Positions 17,015 through 25,405 of a stretch of 64,000 nt of DNA are shown here, piece after piece (the stretch's first letter is position 1; each line of letters opens with the position of its first letter). The stretch spans positions 46,675-110,674 of the forward strand of contig NZ_JBBAXC010000015.1 in assembly GCF_037120725.1 (NCBI RefSeq), given 5' to 3'. The position numbers and the translations under genes were made by a program. Below the pieces are notes generated by a model that was not told the origin of the DNA, made no database searches, and saw only the letters and a program-made list of their open reading frames with translations. Origin of the DNA: Bacillus spongiae (lineage in GTDB: Bacteria > Bacillota > Bacilli > Bacillales > Bacillaceae_K).

Positions 17015-17557
17015 ATGGTGAAAAAAATCTATCTTGTTCGACATTGCCAAGCAAAAGGTCAATCTCCAAATGCTAGCTTGACGCCATTAGGATTTGAACA
17101 ATCGAAAGAATTATCTGGATTTTTGCTACAAAAAGAGGTGGATATGATAATTTCTAGCCCTTATTTAAGAGCTGTGGATTCTATCAAACCTTTTGCTGAA
17201 AAGGTCAATGTACAAATCAAAGAGGACAAGAGGCTTTCTGAAAGAGTACTTAGTTCAGTAAATCATCCGGACTGGTTGCAGATGCTGAAAGAGTCATTTA
17301 CTGATCTTGATCTTCGTTATGAAGGTGGAGAATCTAGTGATGAGGCGATGAGTCGAGCTATAAAAGTGATAACAGACGTAATTAATAGTCCATTCAAAAC
17401 GACTGTTCTAGTCACTCATGGAAACTTGATGGCTTTAATCTTAAAATATTTTGATTCATCCTTTGGATTTGAGGAGTGGAGAGCATTATCGAATCCAGAT
17501 GTATATTGTTTAACCTTTACTGGGGAGGAAGCAGAGCTCGAACGAGTGTGGAAATGA
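17015..17557 (+). CDS. Histidine phosphatase family protein
   Basis: The 180-residue protein begins MVKKIYLVRHCQAKGQSPNA, matching the phosphoglycerate mutase-like fold with catalytic His in RHx. The second histidine is in VLVTHGNLMALIL. The residue after the catalytic His is Cys instead of the usual Gly. Substrate is unknown; family members act on small phosphates or phosphoproteins. ATG 17015 follows TGGAGGAA. A frame upstream to 16919 is open but contains the promoter. Confidence 0.88.
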   Translation: MVKKIYLVRHCQAKGQSPNASLTPLGFEQSKELSGFLLQKEVDMIISSPYLRAVDSIKPFAEKVNVQIKEDKRLSERVLSSVNHPDWLQMLKESFTDLDLRYEGGESSDEAMSRAIKVITDVINSPFKTTVLVTHGNLMALILKYFDSSFGFEEWRALSNPDVYCLTFTGEEAELERVWK

Positions 17558-17639
17558 AGTTGTTTCTGACAATTTTATAGGTGAAACGAGTGTGTTAACC
17601 ATTACCTTGCTACATTATGTAATTCATACACTCCATTAG

Positions 17640-17676
17640 AAAGCCCTTCCTTGTGAATACAAGAAAGGGTTTTTTC
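17640..17676 (+). terminator. Terminator after histidine phosphatase gene
   Basis: AAAGCCCTTCCTTGT pairs with ACAAGAAAGGGTTT around GAAT, followed by T run. Confidence 0.8.
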
Positions 17677-17681
17677 TTTAT

Positions 17682-17990
17682 TTAATTAATCAATTTACAG
17701 ATGTATTGATATCGAATTCCATCATCTCTTTGAATTTTGTCTCTTGGAGGGTGTTTGTTTTTATATAAGGTTCGGTCTTCTACGGATATTTTCCCTTTAT
17801 AGTTTATAACAGTGTGTGGAGAAAATTTTTTGGGAGCATATTTGCAATTCGAAGTACTGATTATGATTGAATGTCCACGTGGAAATTCAATTACGATCAG
17901 TCTGCCTATATCAAACCTTATACGAAGTGGACGGCTTTCATCTGTAGTTATTTCATTTACTTTCTGCCTTTTGAAATAACTGAAATTCAT
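17682..17990 (-). CDS. Hypothetical protein, doubtful
   Basis: A 102-codon frame with balanced composition (LRIRFDIGRLIVIEFPRGHS, then RTLYKNKHPPRDKIQRDDGI). No ribosome site precedes its ATG and I recognise no family. It may be a real small protein or the decayed end of one. It sits between two terminated genes. Confidence 0.3.
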   Translation of the reverse strand: MNFSYFKRQKVNEITTDESRPLRIRFDIGRLIVIEFPRGHSIIISTSNCKYAPKKFSPHTVINYKGKISVEDRTLYKNKHPPRDKIQRDDGIRYQYICKLIN

Positions 17991-18045
17991 TTCAATTATT
18001 TTTTACAGCACCTTTTATTGAAAAAAAGTGTCCGAAAAATGATAT

Positions 18046-18540
18046 TCATTTTTTTGATGCACGAATGACCAAAACGATTATATAGAGTACGAAAGAAAGT
18101 GTGGAGAATAGGAGGCGAAGTGCGTTAGCTTGATTCCAAGCATCACGGGTTTGTTCCCAATTTTCAGGCAGTACTTGAGGATTCCAGCTTTCCGTTTCAT
18201 AGTTCAGTGGTAAATTCACTTGAGCAGTGAAAATAATGATACCAAAAATGTAGATGACACCAGCAAGAGCAATCAACCAAAAAGATATCGTTTTATAGTG
18301 TTTTATATTAGCTATCAATGCAATGACAGATGCCAGCCCACCTCCAAAGAAAAAGATAAAAAATATAAAGTGACGAACATTTTCATTAAACAAAGACTGT
18401 ACAGTAGCATATATTTCACCACTCACTTCAAGCATTGCTAAATTCACATTAATGGTGTAAGTATAGAAAAAACCTGACATAATTCCGATGATGAATAACG
18501 CTATCGCCAAAGTACCATTTTCAAAATAGCTTGTTTTCAT
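18046..18540 (-). CDS. DUF1772 (anthrone oxygenase-like) membrane protein
   Basis: The 164-residue protein has four hydrophobic segments: residues ~9-30, 55-75, 83-105 and 135-158. Motifs GFFYTYTINVNLAM, FTAQVNLPLNYETESWN and WNQANALRLLFSTLSF fit the DUF1772/anthrone oxygenase family. It likely binds or modifies a hydrophobic aromatic compound at the membrane. ATG 18540 is six bases after GGGGTG. It is transcribed from a perfect sigma-A promoter covered by palindromic operators. The PadR gene 100 bp away is the obvious regulator; family members are often PadR/TetR-controlled. Confidence 0.8.
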   Translation of the reverse strand: MKTSYFENGTLAIALFIIGIMSGFFYTYTINVNLAMLEVSGEIYATVQSLFNENVRHFIFFIFFFGGGLASVIALIANIKHYKTISFWLIALAGVIYIFGIIIFTAQVNLPLNYETESWNPQVLPENWEQTRDAWNQANALRLLFSTLSFVLYIIVLVIRASKK

Positions 18541-18556
18541 AAACATCACCCCAATC

Positions 18557-18609
18557 TATTCAAATTTGATTAGTAATGCAATTATATTCAAATTTGAATA
18601 GATTGTCAA
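18557..18609 (-). promoter_or_regulatory. Sigma-A promoter with two PadR-type operators
   Basis: On the minus strand TTGACA (18609-18604), 17 bases, TATAAT (18586-18581). A perfect 16-bp palindrome TATTCAAATTTGAATA (18585-18600) fills the spacer. A second copy, TATTCAAATTTGATTA (18557-18572), covers the start of transcription. A third, weaker copy lies at 19236-19251 before the padR gene. Confidence 0.85.
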
Positions 18610-18648
18610 TGTACATTATTTGATCTTCTATTCTCTGTTTATTGAAGT

Positions 18649-19203
18649 TCACTTACGTACGGATATAATAAAGTCAATATTTCTAACTACATCTTGAATC
18701 CACTCTTTTTCAGCTACAAATAAACGTTTCTCATGCTGGATAAAAAAAGAATCATATTGATATTGAGGATTCTCTGAGTCCAGTGAATTCAAATGTTCTG
18801 CCATAGCTCCAAGTTTTTCATCAATAATTTTAATTGCCATATTTGCATATTCTTTAATTTCATTTTTTGTACGTCTTTCATTAAATTTCAATGCTAATTT
18901 AAATCCGTAAAAGTCAGGAAACAATCCTAAAAATGCCTTTTCCTGCAACAAATCAAATCGCTTTTTTCCCATTTCTGTTACAGTATATATTGTTTTTTCT
19001 GGGTATTTTCCTGCTTGCTTTTTTTCCACTTCATGAATAAATCCATCTTTGTTTAACTGCTTTATTGCGTGATAAATTGAACCTATTTTAACATCTAACC
19101 ACTGATCTACTTTTTTTAGCTCATACATTTGTATAATGTCATAACCACTTCCTTGTCCTAACTGTTCCAAGATACCTAATACAATAAACTGTGCTTTATT
19201 CAT
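18649..19203 (-). CDS. PadR family transcriptional regulator
   Basis: The 184-residue protein begins MNKAQFIVLGILEQLGQGSG followed by YDIIQMYE, the PadR winged helix with GSIYHAIKQLNKDGFI and TIYTVTEMGKKRF. The C-terminal ~90 residues form the helical dimerisation domain. PadR repressors respond to phenolics or toxic compounds. ATG 19203 follows AAGGAGT by seven bases; the open frame extends to 19242. It lies upstream of the DUF1772 gene on the same strand and probably represses both that gene and itself through the repeated operator. Confidence 0.92.
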   Translation of the reverse strand: MNKAQFIVLGILEQLGQGSGYDIIQMYELKKVDQWLDVKIGSIYHAIKQLNKDGFIHEVEKKQAGKYPEKTIYTVTEMGKKRFDLLQEKAFLGLFPDFYGFKLALKFNERRTKNEIKEYANMAIKIIDEKLGAMAEHLNSLDSENPQYQYDSFFIQHEKRLFVAEKEWIQDVVRNIDFIISVRK

Positions 19204-19235
19204 AATCATTACTCCTTCTACTACTAAAAGTGAAC

Positions 19236-19251
19236 TACTCAAATTTAAATA
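19236..19251. promoter_or_regulatory. Third PadR-type operator, upstream of padR
   Basis: TACTCAAATTTAAATA matches the TATTCAAATTTGAATA palindrome in 13 of 16 positions and lies ~35 bp upstream of the regulator start. It suggests autoregulation. Confidence 0.55.
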
Positions 19252-19349
19252 ATGAATATGCGTTTAATATACTATTCCATCTCATACCAGTCAACTTATC
19301 TTAAGTGTATTTAAATAAATACAAGTGGGTTCTCTTACTTCAGAAGCAC

Positions 19350-19655
19350 GCTATTTTATACGCTATTAAACAATCTGGTCAAATACACAAATAAACGATC
19401 TTGATCATGGTACTCAACCCTAGTTCGCTTAGTAATCGTGGAACTTTTTTGTGATTAATGTGAACATCATATGTCCTCGTTAACCAAACTTGTATTCATC
19501 TAAAGCATAGATACCCTTATATTTTTAATGGCAAACTACTATTTTCTGCTTTAGTTTGTCATCCTCAATCTGCTTTTCTGAAGGGCATTCTTTACGTTTT
19601 ACTATTTGTAGTATCCACTTCTTAATATTTTAGCTAGATGACAAAGTAGCTGTAT
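19350..19655 (-). pseudogene. Decayed IS3-family transposase (OrfB) fragment
   Basis: On the minus strand, shifting frames spell CHLAKILRSGYYK, then KRKECPSEKQIEDDKLKQKI, KGIYA and IQVWLTRTYDVHINHKKVPR followed by LLSELGLSTMIKI. This is the N-terminal to HTH region of IS150/IS3 OrfB (normally SRSGYYKW, KGIYGYRRI, INHKRVYRLM). There are stops and frameshifts throughout, and the DDE catalytic part is missing. No terminal repeats are seen. Confidence 0.75.
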
Positions 19656-19959
19656 AGAATGAGATGTTTAGAAAACCATCGATAATTTTGAAAAGATTAC
19701 TAGGTTTTAAATTGATCCCCCTTCCTAGCAACAGATTAAAGCTCTTTTTACATGTGTCTACTATAAGGGGGCATATTGAAAAAGAAAAAATCCTGCCAAT
19801 ATTTCAACAAGATTTTCGATCAAACAGTATCTTAAATCAACACTAGCGAATGATTAAACTCTCGTAAAGTACATTTCCAAAAATGGAATAAAAAGTGTAG
19901 TTTATATTAAAATTGTATAGAGAAAGTTGATAAATTCCATGTGAAAAAGGAGGAAAATC

Positions 19960-21429
19960 ATGAATAAAGTTTTTGTGAAAACCTTAATTTCCGTGACATT
20001 AGCAACCGGATTCGTAACAGGAGGAGCAATATTTAGCCTAGCTGCAGAAAAACAAGTAACGGAAAAACAGGGGAAAAACCTGTATGTGATTGCATTTGAA
20101 AGCGAGTTGCCAAAGGAATATGAAGAAATAATCGAGAAAGCAGGTGGGCAAGTGGTGAAAGTACTCCCAGAAGTGGGAGGGATCCAAGCACAGTCCGATG
20201 AACCTGCCTTTCTAAGTAATCTAAAAAAAGTGCAATCCATTGAAGTTGCCAATGAAGAAGTGCCACTTGCATTAAACCAACCAGCAACGATTCCGAACCT
20301 TTCACAAAAAGCATTCATCAATGAGCAAGGAAATCTATGGGACTTGCAATGGGACATTCAAAGGGTAACGAATAATGAGAAATCGTATGAAATTGAAACT
20401 GGTGGATATGAAAATGATAAGGGAGAAATTGTACACAAAGCGGTAGTAGGGGTTATAGATACAGGGATTGATCCTTCACATCCAGATTTGCAGAAGAATC
20501 TTCTCGGTGGACAAAACCTCGTCCCTCCCGGAATGGATGCAACGGAAACCGGAGATCCGAATGACATCGTGGACCGAAATGGACATGGGACACATGTGTC
20601 TGGAATCATTGCAGCAAATGGAAATGTCAAAGGGGTTGGACCAGACTTAGGGATTCGTACCTATCGCGTATTCTATTCGGAACTTCCTCAGACTCTTCCA
20701 TCCTTTATTATTGATGGCATTATTTCAGCTACGAACGATAATGTAGACGTGATTAATATGTCTCTTCGACTTTATAACTCTTCGAAAACAATCATCCAAG
20801 GAGAAACCTATAAAACAACGGCTGATACGTTATTATGGAAACGCGCGATCCAATACGCTCTGAAGAATGATGTAATAGTAGTAGCAGCGAGTGGGAATGA
20901 AAGCTTGAACTTGGATGACAAGAAGCAGGTTAGTGATTTCTTAAACGTCACTTACGAACCATTCGGAATCTCATTCAAGGGACCAACAACTGTTGTACCG
21001 GCACAAATGCCTGGTGTGATCAATGTGTCTGCTTCGAACAAATGGTCCAAACAGGAACTTGCCTTTTTCTCCAACTATGGACATAGTGCGATTGATGTAG
21101 CAGCTCCTGGAGGAGACCTTGGTGCTAAATATGCTGAAACCTTTGATCCAGCCACAGCGGATATTACAAACTTAATCCTTAGTACATGGCCAACCTACTT
21201 AAGTATGCCTGCTATGCCTTATGCTTATGAGGCGGGTACATCGATGGCTGCTCCTCAAGTAGCTGGGATTGCGGGTGTCATTAAAGCTGCAAACCCTGAT
21301 TTTACACCTTCACAAGTATCGGCAATTATTAAACAAACAGCTATTGACTACGGAAAACCAGGTCAAGATGCTTTATATGGTTCTGGGGAAGCCAATGCTT
21401 ATCGAGCATTGATGGATGTAAAGAAATAG
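19960..21429 (+). CDS. Secreted subtilisin-like serine protease (S8)
   Basis: The 489-residue preproprotein has a signal peptide (residues 1-29, ending LAA), an inhibitor I9-type propeptide (about 40-100) and an S8 catalytic domain. The triad is Asp167 (VVGVIDTGIDPSHPD), His209 (DRNGHGTHVSGI) and Ser428 (AGTSMAAPQVAG). VVAASGNE carries the oxyanion Asn. AAGGAGG lies seven bases before the ATG. It probably acts on extracellular protein. It is monocistronic and sits between two decayed transposase fragments, which suggests a region open to rearrangement. Confidence 0.93.
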   Translation: MNKVFVKTLISVTLATGFVTGGAIFSLAAEKQVTEKQGKNLYVIAFESELPKEYEEIIEKAGGQVVKVLPEVGGIQAQSDEPAFLSNLKKVQSIEVANEEVPLALNQPATIPNLSQKAFINEQGNLWDLQWDIQRVTNNEKSYEIETGGYENDKGEIVHKAVVGVIDTGIDPSHPDLQKNLLGGQNLVPPGMDATETGDPNDIVDRNGHGTHVSGIIAANGNVKGVGPDLGIRTYRVFYSELPQTLPSFIIDGIISATNDNVDVINMSLRLYNSSKTIIQGETYKTTADTLLWKRAIQYALKNDVIVVAASGNESLNLDDKKQVSDFLNVTYEPFGISFKGPTTVVPAQMPGVINVSASNKWSKQELAFFSNYGHSAIDVAAPGGDLGAKYAETFDPATADITNLILSTWPTYLSMPAMPYAYEAGTSMAAPQVAGIAGVIKAANPDFTPSQVSAIIKQTAIDYGKPGQDALYGSGEANAYRALMDVKK

Positions 21430-21534
21430 GGATTGTTGTACCAAAAAGGGTTCTGGTGCAGTAACAATTTAGTAGAGAAATAGACTATCTATTTCAGAGC
21501 TATTAACCATTTATAAAACCATCCTTAAAAAGGT

Positions 21535-21990
21535 ATGGATAAAATCAACTTCATTTTGGACAGTCTTCCCCTGTGGGTGAAGCTGTCCTTTTCTAACCAT
21601 ATGTATCGTCTCCACGACATTTGATATTGAAGTAGTTGTTTCTAATGACTTAAACTTCAACAAGGAGCGTACTCGCTTTTTTAAAAAAAATGGTAACTTT
21701 GTTCGACCCTATTGTTGAGGTGCTTTTTCTGTCTTATGGGAATGCCTCCTGGTATCTTTCCCTCTTCTTTTACCTCTTGAATCACTGCAGAATTCGCAGA
21801 ATTTTGATCCACCGTGATCACATGAGATTTACTAACATGAGAACTAGCCGAGGTTTTCTTAAACGTCGCTTAGCTGCTTGTTATTCTCTTGATTCACTTA
21901 GGTAAAAATCAATCATATGCCCTGCTGAATCCACTGCACGATAAGGGTACATCCAGGCTCCTTTTACTTTCACTTGTATGTAGCTCCTAT
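21535..21990 (-). pseudogene. Decayed IS6-family (IS240/IS26-like) transposase
   Basis: Minus-strand frames read SYIQVKVKGAWMYPYRAVDS, AGHMIDFYLSESRE then a stop, KTSASSHVSKSHVITVDQNS, KHLNNRVEQSYHFF, and KKRVRSLLKFKSLETTTSIS ending HMVRKGQ. This is the C-terminal two thirds of an IS6 transposase (consensus: YIKVKGKWMYLYRAVDSKG, NNxVEQDHRxIKxR). It has several stops and frameshifts and no N-terminus. It cannot be active. Confidence 0.85.
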
Positions 21991-22125
21991 AAAGCTCCCT
22001 CTTTTATTAACATCTACTATCTGAATCTATAGGAGAGGAAATGAATAAATATCTCGAATGGTACAAGGCCTCCTCACATAATATTTACGGAGCAAAAAAT
22101 GAATGTTTTTAAGGGGGATAACTGA

Positions 22126-22362
22126 ATGGGAGATGAATTTTCAAAACATTGCAGTGGTTGTGGTGGTGCAGGTATAGCTGTTGGTTTATTTTCATTAGGT
22201 CTTTTTTTCGTGATTGGCATTTCATTAGTGCTTATTGAGCTTTTTTGGAGTATAGCTGCTATTGTCGTTCTTATTTTAAGTCTCATCATCCTACTATTTA
22301 TTTTAGTACTGATTTGGCAATTAGTGAGGGCGTGTGTGTCTAAACGTCGCGGCAAGCATTAG
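22126..22362 (+). CDS. Small two-helix membrane protein
   Basis: The 78-residue protein starts MGDEFSKHCSGCGGAGIAVG with two hydrophobic stretches (about 17-40 and 42-65) and a basic tail KRRGKH. HCSGCGG gives a small Cys motif before the first helix. AAGGGGGAT lies six bases before the ATG. It ends 11 bp before the beta-helix protein gene, so they form an operon. It may help place or anchor that protein, but this is inference. No family recognised. Confidence 0.75.
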   Translation: MGDEFSKHCSGCGGAGIAVGLFSLGLFFVIGISLVLIELFWSIAAIVVLILSLIILLFILVLIWQLVRACVSKRRGKH

Positions 22363-22373
22363 GAGGTGAAGAG

Positions 22374-23909
22374 ATGAATTGGGAACAAGTTAAAATTAAA
22401 CCAATTCTTGTTTTATTCTTGTTCTCCTTTCTGTTAATCATCTTCTTCATAATAGGATTTTTCTTGTTCCAACAGAAGGTCCTTATAGTAGGAGATGGCT
22501 TTGAGTTTACCACGATTCAATCTGCAGTGGATCAATCGGAGCCTGGAGATATTATTCTCGTGACAGACTCGTTAAGTCCTTACGCAGAACCGGTGGAAAT
22601 TATGAATAAAACGGGGATATCCATTATCGGGATCGGAAAACCGGTTTTAGATGGCTCCACGTTACCTGCAGGAAGTAACGGGATATCCATTTCAAATTCA
22701 TCAAGAATAAGAGTGAAAGGGTTAACGATTCAAGAATACATTTTCGATGGATTTGGGGGTGGAAATGGAATCATTGTTGAAAATTCCTCCGACCTGAATC
22801 TCTTTGTGAAAAATAAGTTAATAAGCAATGGAGAATTTGGGTTTTTCGCATTCGAATCATCGAGAAATCTTGTGTTAAGCAATAAAACCAATCAGAACCT
22901 CGATGGCATAAGAATCGACCTTTCCGAAAAGGATATCGTGATTGGAAATGAAAGTAATGATAATGAAGTTTTTGGGATTCTTATCTCCTCTCCTAATAGT
23001 CTGACCTTAGGGAATGTGATGGAAAGAAATGATACAGGGATTGACGCTCAAGACCAGGAAATTTTTATTGCAAATAAGATTATTGATAGTACAGGTGAGG
23101 ATGTATTTGAAGTTGATGGGAGTGAAAATATATTAATTGGAAATAAAGTGATTAGAACAATAGATGAAGACGGCATTAAAATTGATGGAGATTTTAATAT
23201 TCTGATTGGGAATGTAGCTATTGAAAATGGAGAGACAGGTCTTATTATCGATGATGATACTCAGAATAATATTGTCATAGGTAATCGATTACTTAACAAT
23301 GGGGAGGATGGGCTCCTTGTAGATGAAGATACTCTGGATCATCTCGTGATGAATAACAAAATGATTGGCAATCAGCGGAATGGAATTCGTATTGCGGATC
23401 GAACCTTTAATATCATGTTTAAACGAAACGTAGTCAAGGAAAATACAATTGGTATCTTTCTTCGGAACGATCTAGAAACCTTTGATCAAGAAATTAAGAT
23501 TATAAATAATAAAATTATTGGAAACATTGAAGAAGGTATTCTTTTTGGGGGTGCCATTGCCAACACCATTAATCACAATACTATCCATCGAAATGGAATT
23601 GGGATTAGATTTACAGAAGATGAAGACGGAACACTTGCGCAAGAGAATGTAATCAGCCATAATTCGATTACAAAAAACGAAGGTGACGGAATTATGTTTG
23701 AAGAAAGTCTTAATAATACGATTGAGAAAAATCATATTCTTTCTAATGGAGCTGTCGGGTTATTTTTAGATGTTGACTCAACGGGCAATCAAGTACTTAA
23801 CAATCGAGCATTCTTCAATTTCATCCTTGATATTCAAGATGATGACAATAATATCTTTCAAGGAAATAAGTGTGGGACATCGTTTGGACCAGTGGATTGT
23901 CCAAATTAA
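22374..23909 (+). CDS. Membrane-anchored right-handed beta-helix protein
   Basis: The 511-residue protein has one N-terminal membrane helix (about 9-32) and then a pectin lyase-like beta-helix. FTTIQSAVDQSEPGDIILVT is the typical first turn. Repeats of about 22 residues follow, each with N-x-I-x-x-N-x-I (NILIGNKVIRT, NNIVIGNRLLNNGEDG, NTIEKNHILSNGAVG). It ends CGTSFGPVDCPN with two cysteines. AGGAGGTG precedes the ATG. It should display a long beta-helix outside the cell. A paralogue with the same layout lies at 25400-26692. No carbohydrate-active residues could be assigned. Confidence 0.85.
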   Translation: MNWEQVKIKPILVLFLFSFLLIIFFIIGFFLFQQKVLIVGDGFEFTTIQSAVDQSEPGDIILVTDSLSPYAEPVEIMNKTGISIIGIGKPVLDGSTLPAGSNGISISNSSRIRVKGLTIQEYIFDGFGGGNGIIVENSSDLNLFVKNKLISNGEFGFFAFESSRNLVLSNKTNQNLDGIRIDLSEKDIVIGNESNDNEVFGILISSPNSLTLGNVMERNDTGIDAQDQEIFIANKIIDSTGEDVFEVDGSENILIGNKVIRTIDEDGIKIDGDFNILIGNVAIENGETGLIIDDDTQNNIVIGNRLLNNGEDGLLVDEDTLDHLVMNNKMIGNQRNGIRIADRTFNIMFKRNVVKENTIGIFLRNDLETFDQEIKIINNKIIGNIEEGILFGGAIANTINHNTIHRNGIGIRFTEDEDGTLAQENVISHNSITKNEGDGIMFEESLNNTIEKNHILSNGAVGLFLDVDSTGNQVLNNRAFFNFILDIQDDDNNIFQGNKCGTSFGPVDCPN

Positions 23910-23932
23910 GAGTCAACAGGCTCTTTTTTTTG
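23908..23932 (+). terminator. Terminator after beta-helix gene 1
   Basis: AAGAGTC-AACA-GGCTCTT followed by a T run. Confidence 0.6.
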
Positions 23933-24589
23933 TTAGTTTAATAAAGGTCAATGACAACTCATCTTAAGTAATCCAAAAGGGATCTATTGAAAATTTTCTA
24001 TTCACGGATTTTCTCATATCCCCCAGATAGTTGACACAGAAAATAAGTCAATTAGCATTTTTTATAACCCAAATACCCTAATCGAATGAACTTTAATCGG
24101 GTAGGGTGTTTTTTTCAATAGCTGAGAAAATTTTCAGTAATTGTACTAGAACCATACACTGAACTTTATTTAAACTTTAAAATTCTATTATCTAATCAAT
24201 CTGCATAATACATAAAGTTGATCTCAAACGTTCGCTTATTTATACACTTTAACAAACAGAAAGATGTATACTTAAAGAGCACCTTAAATCTAGAATAGGC
24301 TATAGGAATACATAAGGATAATTAGAGACCGAAATGAAGTTAGGTGAATTGCTGTGAGTAAGGGATAGTAATTGAAAACGATAGCATGAAAGAATAGACC
24401 TAGCGAAGCACTTTGGCTTGTGTAAGAGCGCTATAATATAACCTTTTATTATAAATTAGGTAAGCAAGATGAAGAGAACTAGGCAACTCCTAGTCATAAG
24501 AATCAAAACCGTACTATCTAAAGGGATAGAGAACATTCAATGAGAGGGAACGAACCTATTAAATAAAAGAAAAATTGAGGAGGAGAGAA
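23933..24589. other. Intergenic region
   Basis: It contains a terminator-like hairpin at about 24071-24116 (ACCCTAATCGA and TCGGGTAGGGT before a T run). The hairpin's right arm and T run recur at 31683. No gene, promoter of note or RNA family is recognised in the rest. Confidence 0.5.
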
Positions 24590-25099
24590 GTGACAGGTTT
24601 TTTAAAAGCATTAACTCATTTAAATGAAATTATTTATGAACCTAATCATTTAACGTTAAAATCGATTCAAGAAGAAAAACAAAATTCTAATTATGGTGCT
24701 GGAACATTTCAACTAGCTTCTAGGTCAGTTCGCTTTAGAATCGCAAAAAAAACACCCACTAAAGTAGGTCAGTTTGTTTCCTTTTGGGAAAAAGATGAAA
24801 ATAATAAAAATCAACCCTTTTCATATGAACAGGCACCTGATTTATTGGTTATTAATACCTCGATGAATATTAATGAGTTTGGTCAATTTATTTTCCCAAA
24901 AGGAATTCTTTATAAACAAAATATTTTTAAAACAAATACTACCAATGGCAAAATGGCAATGAGAGTTTATCCTAGTTGGGATAGTCCGACGAGCAAAGTA
25001 GCGATTAAAACACAAGAATGGCAGCTACCTTATTTTATTGATATGAGTAATACTGATAATTTACCCATACAAAAAATACTAGAACTGTATTCTCAGTAA
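24590..25099 (+). CDS. MepB family protein
   Basis: The 169-residue protein matches the MepB family: KKTPTKVGQFVSFWEKDENN, INEFGQFIFPKGILYKQNIF, KMAMRVYPSWDSPTSKVAIK and TQEWQLPYFID. MepB in S. aureus is encoded with the MepR-MepA efflux system but has no known activity. GTG 24590 follows GAGGAGG by six bases; a longer frame from 24575 lacks a ribosome site. It stands alone with no MepA or MepR next to it. Confidence 0.85.
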   Translation: MTGFLKALTHLNEIIYEPNHLTLKSIQEEKQNSNYGAGTFQLASRSVRFRIAKKTPTKVGQFVSFWEKDENNKNQPFSYEQAPDLLVINTSMNINEFGQFIFPKGILYKQNIFKTNTTNGKMAMRVYPSWDSPTSKVAIKTQEWQLPYFIDMSNTDNLPIQKILELYSQ

Positions 25100-25188
25100 T
25101 GGAGTCGCTAAAACAAATTATTCTCTATTTCATTTAACTCTCAAATTATATTTTTTGAATTTTCTATGATAATGGCGTTTGGCGGAGA

Positions 25189-25329
25189 GTGAGTTTTAGA
25201 AATAGTCTTGCAAATAATAAATTATATGAGCATCAAAAATACATAGAGGACTTAGTAAAGAAGGTCAAAGATATAACCATTAAATATCTAGAAGCACTAA
25301 GACATATCGTAATGTTGAGTACAAGTTAA
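25189..25329 (+). CDS. Possible small alpha-helical protein (46 aa)
   Basis: GTG at 25189 follows GGCGGAGA. The 46-codon frame gives a strongly helical, charged sequence (YEHQKYIEDLVKKVKDITIK). Codon content looks protein-like, but there is no terminator or conserved motif. It may be the surviving end of a larger gene. Confidence 0.25.
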   Translation: MSFRNSLANNKLYEHQKYIEDLVKKVKDITIKYLEALRHIVMLSTS

Positions 25330-25375
25330 ACCAGTAATGATAAGTGTTTAGCTTCGCGTCATGAATCCGACGTCA

Positions 25376-25405
25376 ACCAAAAAAGCACCCGAATGGATGC
25401 TATTC
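25376..25405 (-). terminator. Terminator of beta-helix gene 2
   Basis: On the minus strand AGCATCC-ATTC-GGGTGCT is followed by TTTTTT. Confidence 0.75.
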
